Below are positions 1 through 10,900 of a stretch of DNA of 64,000 nucleotides, one piece after another. The DNA lies in contig NC_083534.1 of NCBI RefSeq assembly GCF_032362555.1, positions 4,020,001-4,084,000 on the forward strand, read 5' to 3'. Below the pieces are notes generated by a model. The model made no database searches and was not told the DNA's origin. It worked only from the letters and a program-made list of their open reading frames with translations. Both the position numbers and the translations under genes were made by a program. Source of the DNA: Amyelois transitella (taxonomy: Eukaryota > Arthropoda > Insecta > Lepidoptera > Pyralidae). Within the stretch, counting starts at the first letter, position 1, and each line of letters begins with the position of its first letter.

Positions 1-3000
1 AGGCCAACTTGGTAGCTGATGATATACCCGTCTTCCTCGCTATCTGTGATATTTCACTCTGCAGTTTCTCAAGTTGAGCCTGTGAAAGAAATGTTAGAAT
101 AGAGAATAGATTTTTTTCTCTAATAGATTGACTTCCCCAGAGCCTAATTACAGACACTTAATACCCTAATACCCCCTGGAGCCCCTCTCACCTTCATCAT
201 CAGCCTCATATCCTTGGATGGAGCTCACAGCCGGTCGTTAAGACCTTTCTATAGCCCGTTAGAGACTCGATAGCCTATTACAGACACCTAACACCCCGAT
301 TCCCCCTCTCACCTTCATCATCAGCCTCATATTCTTGGATGGAGCTCACAGCCAGTCGTTAGGACCTTTCTATAGCCTGTTAAGAGACCTTATACCCTAA
401 TCCCCTTTGACATATTTTTGGATAGAGCTCCCCCTTGACATATCTTTGGATAGAGCTCACACCTAGTCCTTAGGCCCTCTCCAAAGCCTTTTAGAGACCT
501 GAGATCTGGAGCCCCCTTTGACCTTCATCCGAAGCCTCATATTCTTGGATGGAGCTCACAGCCAGTCGATAGGACTTTTCTTTAGCCTGTAAGAGACTTG
601 ATATCCTAAATTCCCCTAAAACCACCTTCATCATCAGCCTCACATCCTTCGATGAAGCTCACACCCAATCCTCAGGCCCTCTCCAGAGCCTATTACAGAC
701 ACCTTACAGTCTAATTCCTCCTGGAGCCCCCTCTCACCTTCATATTCTTGGATGGAGCTCACAGCCAGTCGTTAGGACCTTTCTATTAGCCTGTCAAGAG
801 ACCTTATACCCTAATCCCCTCTCACCTTCATCATCAGCTTCATATCCTTGGATGGAGCTCACACCCAATCCTCAGGCCCTCTCCAGAGCCCGTTAAATAC
901 CTGATAACCTATTACAGACACCTAACACCCTGATCCCCCCTCTCACCTTCATCATCAGCCTCATATTCTTGGATGGAGCTCACAGCCAGTCGTTAGGACC
1001 TTTCTACAGCCTGTCAAGAGACCTTATACCCTGATCCCCCCTAACCCCCTCTCACCTTCATCATCAGCCTCACATCCATCGATGAAGCTCACCCCCAATC
1101 CTCAGGCCCTCTCCAGAGTCCGTTAAAGACCTGATAACCTATTACAGACACCTAACACCCTGATCCCCCCTCTCACCTTCATCATCAGCCTCATATTCTT
1201 GGATGGAGCTCACAGCCAGTCGTTAGGACCTTTCTATAGCCTGTCAAGAGACCTCCCCCCCTAACCCCCTCTCACCTTCATCCGCAGCCTCTCGGCGACC
1301 TGTGTGAACTTCCCGGGCTCGTGGAAGCGCAGCGCCCGCCTGGCCCGGGCCGCGGGCTTGAGCGCCACGCGCGGGTCGAGCCAGGCCGCCGCGGCCGGGG
1401 GCTCCGCCGCGCCCGCGCCCGACAGCTGCGCGCGGAACTCCTCGCGCCGCTTCGCCCTGATGTTGGCCTGGTGGAGTAATCACAATATGTATGTAAATAT
1501 CACATTATCATATTATATAAATAAATAAATAAAATATATATATATACGATAATATGTATGTAAATACATACACACATGTATACATATGTATATCTGTATA
1601 AGTATTTATTTATTTATTATAAAATAAATATAGTACTGTTGAGTTAGTATCTCGTAACACAAGTCTCGAACTTACTTCGAAGATATGAGTTATCCTATCA
1701 GTATTATTTGTAAAAAAAAAACATATTACATACCTACATACATATGATCACGTCTATATCCCTTGAGGGGTAGACAGAGTCGATTGTCTTGTAAAGACTG
1801 AATGGCCACGTTCAGCTATTTGGCTTAACGATAGAATTGAGATTCAAATAGTGACAGGTTGCTGGACCATCGCTTAAAAGAAGAATCTCAAGTACATAAG
1901 CCTTCCCTTAGTCGCGTTTTACGACATCCATGGGAATGATATGGAGTGGTCCTGTTCTTTATAATCTGAAACCCCCGAAATGTCAATTAGTTTGAGTGCT
2001 AACCGATGCTCTAACGGTGAGGGAAAACATCGTGAGGAAACCTGCACATTCAGGCAACTGGACGCGTAACCATGATCGATCCAACACGGGTTAGGTTCCC
2101 CTGCAAAGCTTGCGGAGGTCAGACGGCAGCCGCTTCGTGTGAAAACCTGACTCACACAATCCAGGGTCCATGGTCAAAGGCGCACCCCGGGCTCCTCTCC
2201 AGTGCAACCAGGACTGAAGCCGGGAGGAAGAAGATCTCCTGAAACAACCCACCTTAAGAGTAGGAGCCACGTGTGTCAGCTGTACTCTCTTGCCGGTCGT
2301 GTCCACGGTGCGCCCCTCCCTGTCCAGGATGAGGGGCGCAGGCCCCGCGCCGGCGGCCAGGGCTCCGCCGGACAGCTTGCGCTGGATCCGCGCCTGGAGC
2401 TCAGCTATCTTGCGCTGCTTCTCCAACTCCTCGGCCGTGATGGGTGCGGCTGCTGCAGGAGATATTAATATATACATATGGTCACGTCTATATCCCTTGC
2501 GGGGTAGACAGAGCCAACAGTCTTGAAAAGACTGATCGGCCACGTTCAGCTGTTCGGCTTAATGATAGAATTGAGATTCAAATAGTGATGGGTTGCTAGC
2601 CCATCGCCTAAAAAGAATCCCAAGTTTGTGAGGCTATCCCTTAGTCGCCTTTTACGACATCCATGGGAAAGAGATGGAGTGGTCCTATTCTTTTTCATTG
2701 GTGCCGGGAACCACACGCATCATCGCATTATTAATTGAATTATGGATAGGTAAATAACAATTGACAATATTATAATTAACTACTTTGTCATATTTTGATG
2801 ATAAGCGATACAGAGATATAATTACAATAAATACAGGATGACTTTTAATTCAACTGCATAAATTTAACTGTTAAGTTTACTCATCTAAAGGATATTAAAA
2901 AACGTTAAAAGAAAATTATCGGTTCAGCGACGCGTAAGATTCAGAGGTCAACGACACAATTCATTCAGCTGAGCGATCTCTACAACTCTGTACTTTACTT

Positions 3001-6000
3001 ACACAAAAGCGTAAAGAATAAATTAATATATACGGGACAAATTACACAGATTGAGTTAGCTTCGAAGTAAGTTCTAAACTTGTGTTACGAGATACTAACT
3101 CAACTTTACTAGATATATTTTAGAATAAATACTTATATACATAGATAAACATCCAAGACCCAGGCCAATCAGAAAAAGTTCATTTCTCATCATGCCCTGG
3201 CCGGGATTCGAACCCAGGACCTCCGGTGTCACAGACAAGCGCACTACCGCTGCGCCACAGAGGCCGTCAGTATTATATATATATATATGTATAGTATTAT
3301 ATATATATATATATATATATAGTAATTGTAAAAATAAATGTGATAAATGTATAAAATACAGATTCAAATTCTTTTTTGTAATAGTGCCGTGTGGTTCCCG
3401 GCACTATTACAAAAAAGAATAGGACCACTCCATCTCTTTCCCATGGATGTCGTAAAAGGCGACTAAGGGATAGGCTTATAAACTTAGGATTCCTCTTTTA
3501 GGCGATGGGCTAGCAACCTGTCACTATTTGAATCTCGGTTCTATCATTAAGCCAAATAGCTGAACGTGGCCATTCAGTCTTTTCAAGACTGTTGGCTCTG
3601 TCTACCCCGCAAGGGATATAGACGTGATCATATGTATGTATGTATGTATAAAATACACATCATTCTCTCTCTGTTGTTTTCATAAAATATATGATATATA
3701 TGTATATATATAGCCCTTCTCCCATTGCAGCGCTCGACATGGTGACGTATCAATTTAAGACGGTTCCCTTTTCACAAAAGCGTAAAGAACTTCAGACGGT
3801 ACGGTGTTACAAACATACTGACCAGGCTTGGAGTATAACACGGGCTTGATGACGCACGGGGGCGGTATGGAGCTGGTCTGCGTCACCTGCATCTTCAGCT
3901 GCTGGGCGGTGGCGGCAGCGGCGTTGACTCCTGGCTTCGTCTCCTTCAACGCCTGTAATGCCCTCTTGCGCTCCTCAATCTCTTTTTGGGCATTGGCCAT
4001 CATCAGCTGGAAACATACATTTTATTTTATTTTTATATACGAGACAAATTACACAGATTGAGTTAGCCTCGAAGTAAGTTCGAGACTTGTGTTACGAGAT
4101 ACTAACTCAACGATACTGTATTTTATAATAAATACTTATATAGATAAACATCCAAGACCTGGGCCAATCAGAAAAAGTTCTTTTCTCATCACGCCCTGGC
4201 CGGGATTCGAACTCGGAACCTCCGGTGTCACAGACAAGCGTATTACCGCTGCGCCACAGAGGCCGTCAAATTACCGGCCGTACGTAAATTATTACATACA
4301 TACATACATACATATGATCACGTCTATATCCCTTGCGGGGTAGACAGAGCCAACAGTCTTGAAAAGACTGAATGGCCACGTTCAGCTATTTGGCTTAATG
4401 ATAGAACCGAGATTCAAATAGTGACAGGTTGCTAGCCCATCGCCTAAAAGAGGAATCCTAAGTTTATAAGCCTATCCCTTAGTCGCCTTTTACGACATCC
4501 ATGGGAAAGAGATGGAATGGTCCTATTCTTTTTTGTAATAGTGCCGGGAGCCACACGGCACCGTAAATTATTAGTCACGTCTATATCAATTGCGGGGTAA
4601 ACAGAGCCGGCAGTCTTACTAGTATCAGACGTGATACTGGTAATAGATTTATTTTCAAAATTGGATATCACATATGATACCTTGTATCCAATTTTGACAA
4701 TCTCTGTGGCGCAGCGGTAGTACGCTTGTCTGTGACACCGCAGGTCCCGGGTTCGAATCCCGGCCAGGGCGTGATGAGGTAAGAACTTTTCTGATGTGAG
4801 GTCTTGGATGTTTATCTATACAAGTATTTATTATAAAATAAAGTATCGTTGAGTTAGTATCTCGTAACACAAGTCTCGAACTTACTTCGAGGCTAACTCA
4901 ATATGTGCAATTTGTCCTGTTATATACTTATATCAGGTCAGGGAAATTAAAAAGAAAAATGCGCCCATAACACAGGTACAGTTTTCGGGGTCACAGAGAT
5001 GAGATGAGTGAAAGTGTACCTTTATCCTGTCTGCACTGAGCACCGCTATCTTTGAACCTACTGTCTCACTCTCCGGCATGACTGAAGGTAGCGGCAGAAC
5101 TTCTATACCGTTGCCTGTAAAGAATGAAAAACAGAATTTTTTAATTTCACATACTCCACATACATACATATATGTAATCGCGTCTTAATCCCTTGCGGGG
5201 TAGACAGAGTTGACAGTCTAGTAACACACTATATAATATAATATTGTTGAGTTAATATCTCATTACACAAGTCTCGAACTAACTTCAAGGCTAACTCAAA
5301 TTGTGTAATCAGTCCAGTATATATTAATTCATCCATACTAATATTATAAATCTGACGAGTTTGTTTGTTTGTTGTTTGAAAGCGCTAATTTAGGAACTAC
5401 TGGTTCGAATTTAAAAATTATTTTTGCGTTGAATAGACCATTTATCAAGAAAGCTTAAGGCTTTATAACATCATGCTGCAACTATAAGGAGCAAAGAAAC
5501 AATGGGAATTGTGAAAAAAAAACGGGTAAAATTATTCATATTTGAGGGCTTCAATGATGCCCAAAATAACTATTCCACGCGAACGAAGTCGCGGGCACAG
5601 CTAGTTATATTATAAGACATTCTTTCTTGCCATTTTTCATTGTTAATGCTCAATGTAAATTACCACCCGTATGGTTTCCGGCCACATATCTTCCCATTGG
5701 ATGATGTAAAAGGCGACTAAGGTCTAGGAAGGCTATTAAACTTGGGATTGTTACAGCCATACAGCTGAACGTGACCTTTCAGATTTTACTAAATTGTTGG
5801 CTCTGTCTACCCCACAAGGGATGATGTGATATTTTTAAGTATTTACATTATCCAATATAAAATATCATTTATTGACATTTGGAGCAGTTGTGGAATTCTT
5901 GTGTCTGAACCAAAACGTACCAGGTTCAGTCCCTGGTCAGGTCATAACGGTAATAAAACTTTTCTAATTAGCCAGGGTTTTAGATGTTTACTATTTATTA

Positions 6001-7070
6001 CAAAATATAGTATTTTTGAGTTAGTATCTCGTAAAACAAGTCTAGAACATATGTTGATTTTCCAAAAAAATGACATTACATTCATCCCAAGTATGTGAAA
6101 TAAAAAACTGATTGTTTTGGCTTAAAAAGCATTTGTAACAATACTTACTTAACATTTTCTCCCTATCAATCTCCTTCTCTTCTTTCTCCCTCTTCTCTTT
6201 TTTATCATCATCATGTCTGTCCTTAGCGTCCCGGTCACTGTGACGAGACTTCTTCGAGTCCCTACTCTCCTTGTCTCTGTCCGAGTCGCGATCGTGTTTA
6301 CGTTTCTGTGACTTTGATGAAGATACGAGCTCTTGCGCGAGTGCTATCACCTTGTCGGCTAGTTTGCTCGCCTTTTTTGAGTCTATGTACGAAGATAGCT
6401 TGTCTATGATTTTTCGTCTTTCGTAACTGAAAGGGAAATTGAAAATTATTCTAATCTTTTCTTAGCTGGAAACCGAAGATTTCATTATCACATATAGGTT
6501 TTGCGATTCACAAATCCTATGAATTCATATAAAACATAGCAAAGTAATGGACATATACAGCATGACTTCTTGAAGTATGTATTATTCCAAAAAAGAAGAT
6601 ATTGTAAGTGTATCATACTTTATAATAGGAATACATGAAGATAAGAGAATGCAGTGTGGTTCCCGGCACTGATAGAAAAAAGAATAGGGCCACTCCATCT
6701 CTTTCCTATGGATGTCGTAAAATGCGACCAAGGGATGGGCTTATTGACTTGGGATTCTTCTTTTAGGCGATGTACTGGCAATCTGTCACTATTTGAATCT
6801 CAATTCTTCCATCAAGCCAAACAGTTGAATGTGGCCTATCAGTATTTTCAAGACTGTTGGCTTTGTCTACCCCGCAAGGGATATAGACGTGATTATATGT
6901 ATGTATGTAAGAGAGTGTTTTCAAAAAAACTTAACAACTTACCCATTTGTCAGACATGAAGATATTGTGGAAAGAACGGAACTATCCGATTTCCCAAGTG
7001 TTCTGTATATAGCGCCATCTAAAGAGGACTTCAGCTCGTCAACTTCGCGGCGAGAAAGTTGTACAGCCAT
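1..7070 (-). CDS. PRPF3: PRPF3, U4/U6 snRNP protein Prp3 (N-terminal part, 7 exons)
   Basis: Exons (minus, in order): 7070-6943, 6426-6149, 5114-5020, 4006-3823, 2452-2253, 1467-1276, 79-1 (continues off the left edge). All junctions are GT-AG and the phases chain without a break, giving about 385 codons; the human protein has 683. The start at 7068-7070 opens MAVQLSRREVDELK, matching the PWI-like N-terminus of the family. Exon 2 holds a long Arg/Lys/Asp/Ser-rich stretch (KRKHDRDSDRDKES). Exon 4 carries QKEIEERKRAL. Exon 5 carries AELQARIQRKL and PLILDREGRTVD. Exon 6 carries DPRVALKP and FHEPGKFTQVAERLR. Exon 7 carries AQLEKLQSEISQIARKTG. These are colinear with vertebrate PRPF3. Known role: it binds U4/U6 snRNA with Prp4 in the spliceosomal tri-snRNP. 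The DUF1115/ferredoxin-like C-terminus lies outside the window. Confidence 0.95.
80..1275 (-). repeat. Tandem array in PRPF3 intron 6, built from its own 5' splice junction
   Basis: Nine degenerate units, 88-130 bp apart except for one 208-bp gap, fill the intron between exon 6 and exon 7. On the plus strand each unit contains a form of CTCACCTTCATC followed by CAGCCTC, then TTGGATGGAGCTCACA and CAGTCGTTAGGACC. Copies of the junction lie near 190, 312, 520, 623, 735, 822, 943, 1052 and 1183. The genuine exon end at 1271-1294 reads the same apart from two or three bases. On the transcript strand every unit therefore carries GATGAAG|GT. Confidence 0.9.
1601..1683 (+). repeat. tRNA-derived SINE, 3' fragment
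   Basis: Contains only the tail region of the family described at 55619: TTATTATAAAATA, GTTGAGTTAGTATCTCGTAA and AAGTCTCGAACTTACTTCGA. Confidence 0.7.
1741..1960 (-). repeat. (ATGT)n-tailed short element, truncated
   Basis: Reverse copy in PRPF3 intron 5. It begins at the TACATACATA tail, followed by TCACGTCTATATCCCTTG, and lacks the hairpin end. The family is described at 13695. Confidence 0.75.
1965..2235. repeat. Interspersed repeat with GGAGGTCAGACGG / CCCGGGCTCCTCTCC cores
   Basis: A separate medium-copy family. Related copies, some inverted, lie near 20515-20690, 21510-21740, 25345-25535, 31370-31660, 52545-52700 and 59010-59140. Shared blocks include GACTCACCCAATCCAGGGTC, CATGGTCAAAGGC and TCGCGAGGAAAC-like segments. 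It has no coding potential that I could see. Confidence 0.65.
2470..2720 (-). repeat. (ATGT)n-tailed short element, near full length
   Basis: Starts immediately beside the acceptor side of PRPF3 exon 5, with only about 15 bp between. The polypyrimidine tract region of that acceptor is short (CTCCTGCAG). Confidence 0.8.
3028..3269 (-). repeat. tRNA-derived SINE, full length
   Basis: Reverse copy with an intact tRNA-like head (CCGGGATTCGAACCC and GCTGCGCCACAGAGGCC on the plus strand), body and tail. It is followed directly by an (AT)n microsatellite at about 3273-3320. Confidence 0.85.
3385..3650 (+). repeat. (ATGT)n-tailed short element, full length
   Basis: Best forward reference copy: terminal hairpin GTGCCGTGTGGTTCCCGGCA, internal CCATGGATGTCGTAAAAGGC, end CCGCAAGGGATATAGACGTG, then (ATGT)n. 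Confidence 0.85.
4034..4267 (-). repeat. tRNA-derived SINE, full length
   Basis: Reverse copy in PRPF3 intron 3, closely similar to the one at 3028. A reverse (ATGT)n-tailed element (4300-4556) sits about 30 bp beyond its head. Confidence 0.85.
4300..4556 (-). repeat. (ATGT)n-tailed short element, full length
   Basis: Reverse copy with a TACATACATACATA tail and the GTGCCGGGAGCCACACGGCAC hairpin end. Confidence 0.8.
4701..4928 (+). repeat. tRNA-derived SINE, full length
   Basis: Forward copy. Box A-like GTGGCGCAGCGGTAGTACGC and box B GGTTCGAATCCC are both present. Confidence 0.85.
5231..6050 (+). repeat. Cluster: SINE tail, Helitron-like element, two decayed copies
   Basis: 5231-5325 is a SINE tail fragment. 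5331-5604 is a Helitron-like element that starts after an ACTAATATTATAAA block and ends CGGGCACAGCTAGT after a CGCG/GAA/CGCG hairpin. 5670-5830 is a decayed (ATGT)n-tailed element. 5878-6050 is a decayed tRNA-derived SINE (GGTTCAGTCCCTGGTCAGG). Together they fill most of PRPF3 intron 2. Confidence 0.65.
6652..6912 (+). repeat. (ATGT)n-tailed short element, full length
   Basis: Forward copy in PRPF3 intron 1, ending 30 bp before the exon 1 donor at 6942. Confidence 0.8.
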
Positions 7071-7901
7071 GGTAAACACAACAAATTACGATTAAGGTTA
7101 CATCAACTTTGAGGTTATGTAGAATAAACAATGTCTTAGTAGATCGAATTTCCGTTTTCTAGTATACTTAATTTTCACCATTTACTAAATCTATAAATTA
7201 CATTTTATTTTAAGTTATTTTTCAATGTTTACGATTTATTTGCGAGTTTATAACTCCAATTGAAAAATGACTGACTAACTGACGTAAACAATGACAATAG
7301 ACAAAACAGTTAATCTGTCAATAGTATTGATGTGTTGGAATGACATGACATGAAACTCGACAATTACGGACCTGTTCGTTAACCGGACCGACCAGATCGC
7401 GCGAAAATTTATCATTGTCTCATTTCACATAATAAAGAGCGAAACATAGATTTTCGCGCGATATAAGAGCTTCGTGCATGCCATGCTACGGGGGCTGCAT
7501 TGACTGCATATCACTTATTCTGTATCTGACATTTACCGAAGAGATAAGAAGAGAAAAAAAAATTAATTTTTTGACTTCTTCGTAATCAACGTTCCTGAAC
7601 AGGCACATAGTGTACCATAGAGACATAAATTTTTTTCGTCATAGCAAAAGGCAAAGCTCTAATGTCAGCTGTCAAGCAGACAGACCTTTAGCCTGATAGT
7701 GACAATGACAAATCGTGTTACGGTGTTACCTACCGGTTGTTTGTTGTTGGTTATTCGTTGTTTCCAGTCTACGCATCACGTCTAAAACTATAATTTTAGC
7801 ACAATACTGCATCTTTCGTACACATTTCATACATTTATCGCTTCTACAACTTTGAATACAAACTTTTCACGTTTTTTGTGTTCCCAATTGGGATAACCTC
7901 A
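7071..7901. promoter_or_regulatory. Shared divergent promoter region of PRPF3 and PRPF4
   Basis: The 831 bp between the two start codons hold both 5' UTRs and no recognisable copy of the window's abundant transposon families. I see no convincing TATA box. Two inverted CGCGCGAAAA / TTTTCGCGCG motifs lie at about 7397-7407 and 7452-7462; TTTCGCGC is a classical E2F-type core. A related paired-motif segment recurs near 31230-31370, so this part may itself be repeat-derived. Confidence 0.6.
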
Positions 7902-10900
7902 ATGTCTTCAGAAGACGAAGATGTGCCCCTGCCGAAGAAGAGTAAACAGATCCACTATGGATCCCTGGAGGAGCAGGAGAAAGCCAGGCTGGCGGCCCTG
8001 GCCGCCGCCGCTAAGGAGGGCGTGGAGGATTCTGATGGCAAAGAATTGGGAGACATTCAAATTTCCAATGGTTAATACCTTAAAATCTTAGTGGAATGTC
8101 AGTTTGCGTGAGGTTGACTTACTGCCAATTTACCTTATCCTATTAATACATGTTAATAGGAAAGTTTGTCAGGAATAAACTTAGGATTCTTCTTATAGCT
8201 GATGGGCTAGCTACCTGTCACTATTTGAATTTCAGTTCAATCATTAAGCCTAACACCTAACATGGCCTGTCTGTCTTTCCAGACTGCTGGCTCGGTCTAC
8301 CCTGTAAGGGATATAGACATGATTATATGGATGGATTGATGTTAACTGAATGTTTCAATGCACTAGCAAATTCAAAATTTTAATTCATTCAATTGTCAAA
8401 TTTTTGGTTCCACAACATTGGTTGACGTCAAATAAATTACGTAAAACTAAGTTCACTGCCGCTTCCAAGGCGTCAGTGCAGAAGAAGCGGTAACAAACCT
8501 TAGTCTTAGCATAATTCTTTATTGACTTTACAGAATATATGGAGCTGGAAGAAGAGATGTCGAGGGACAAGAAAGCTCTCCTCGAAGAGTTTGAGAGGAG
8601 ACGGAAAGCTCGGCAGCTGAATGTGTCCACAGATGATGATGAGGTATCACCGCTTACTTGACAATAATCTTCATCAGCTAAATCATTTTTTTTTAAACTA
8701 GAAAAAACCGGCCAAATGCGAGTCCCGTACGAAGTGTTCTTGACCATCATCATGTTTATTAAAACCAACAGAAAAACAGACGTCAAATTGTATTCAACAA
8801 ATTGCCTGATACTTTAAAAAATCTTGACATAATGACCTTAAAAAAGAATTTAAAAGTACTTCTTATTGAGAAATGCTACTATAATGTTCAAGAATTTCTA
8901 GATGATATTATTATAATTTAATTATTATTAATATGCATGCACTCAGGAATTATATAATTATTTTTAATTGACAACAAATAAGGCTTTTTTAATTTTTATT
9001 TAATTTTAATTTCATTCTTACTCATTAATTTAATTGCTTGTATGTTTTGACATTGAAATTTAATTTTAATATGATATTGTACGTCCATTAGGTTAGGACA
9101 GCTCACAGTGATGATCAAAAATATGTAACAGCCTTTTAACCTGTGTTGCACAAGAAATATATTTGGTTTGATTTGTATGTATGTATGTGTAGGTGAGACG
9201 CAGTCTGCGGCAGCTTGGTGAGCCCGTGTGCCTCTTCGGCGAGGGCCCGGCGGAGCGGCGCGTGCGCCTCAGAGACTTGCTCAGCTAGTGAGTTTGTTGT
9301 GACTTTTTTTTTCTCATAACCTAGTTTTTGTACATTGTTTTTAATAAAATTTTTTAAAACGTTAAGCCGTAGATGCCGTGTGGTTCCCAGGCGGTAATAG
9401 AAAAAAGAATATCACCACACTGCCTCTTTCCCATGGATGTCGTAAAAGTCGATTAAGTAGGGTAGGCTTGTAAACTTGGGATTCTTCTATTAAGGCGATG
9501 GGCTAGCAACCTGTTACGATTTGAATCTCAATTCTATCTTAAAGCCAAATAGCTGAACGTGGCCCTTCAGTCTTTTCAAGACTATTAGCTCTGTCTATCG
9601 CGCAGGGGGTATAGACGTGACCATATAATATGCAATATAATATACTACAAACTTTTGCATTTATAATATTAGTAAGTATACATATATTATGAAGGTGAAT
9701 TATTGAACTTTCTTGACTATATATATCTACTAGCTGTCCCGGCAAACGTTGTTTTTCCATTTAAATAATTTTTAAGTAATTTCTAGTTAAAAAAAAGTTC
9801 ACTAAGGGGTATGAAAAATAGATGTTAGCCGATTCTCAGACCTAATGAATATGCATGCAAAATTTGGTTAAAATCGGTAAAGCGGTTTCGGAGGCGTACG
9901 GAGACAAACATTGTGACACGAAAATTTTATATATATAAAGATTATGTACATTAATTATTGAACTTTCTTGACTATATATAAATATGTATGTATGTATTTT
10001 ATTATATTTGTTTATTTCAGTCTCGGCGAGGACGCGATCCACAAGAAGCTGGAGGAGGAGGAGGCGCGCATAGAGAGGGACCGGGGCAGGGAGGGCACCT
10101 GGTACCACGAGGGCCCCCCGGAGCTGAGGCAGGCGAGGCTCTGGATAGCCAGATATTCTCTGCCGAGGGCCAAGAAACGGTTAGATGGGTGATATTTTGT
10201 ACATACATACATACATATGGTCACGTCTATATCCCTTGCGGGGTAGACAGAGCCAACAGTCTTGAAAAGACTGATAGGCCACGTTCAGCTATTTGGCTTA
10301 ATGATAGAATAGAATTGAGATTGATATTTTATTATCGTCAGTGTTAATTTATTTGCCGTGTGGTTACCAGCTTCAGTACAAGAAAGAATAGGACCACTCC
10401 GTCTCTTTCCCGCGGAAGTCGTAAAAGGCGGCTAAGGTATAGGCTTACAAACTTAGGATTCTTTTATAGGCGATGGGCTAGCAACCTGTCACAAAGCCAA
10501 ATAGCTGAATTTGGCCTCGATAAATGGTATATTCAACGCAAAAAGAATTTTTCAATTCGAACCAGTAATTTCTGAGATTAGCGCGTTCAAACAAACCAAC
10601 AAACTCTTCAGCTTTATAATAGTATAGATTATGAAATATATATATATATATAAATCTCTATATCTTTTAATTTATTATGCTAACTTTTGTGCGGGGCTTC
10701 GCCACCGTGGTAATTACTAGAAAAAAGTAGCCTATGTAATTCCTAAAGGTGTATTTTTTATATTTTTATTATATTATATATCAAGAAAAAAATAATACAA
10801 TTGAAATTAAGACTAAGGAGAAACTTTATACAATTGGCACTATTTGTTACTAAAGAAATTTCTTACAGTAGATCTATTCTGTGTAACGGAATTTCATCAA

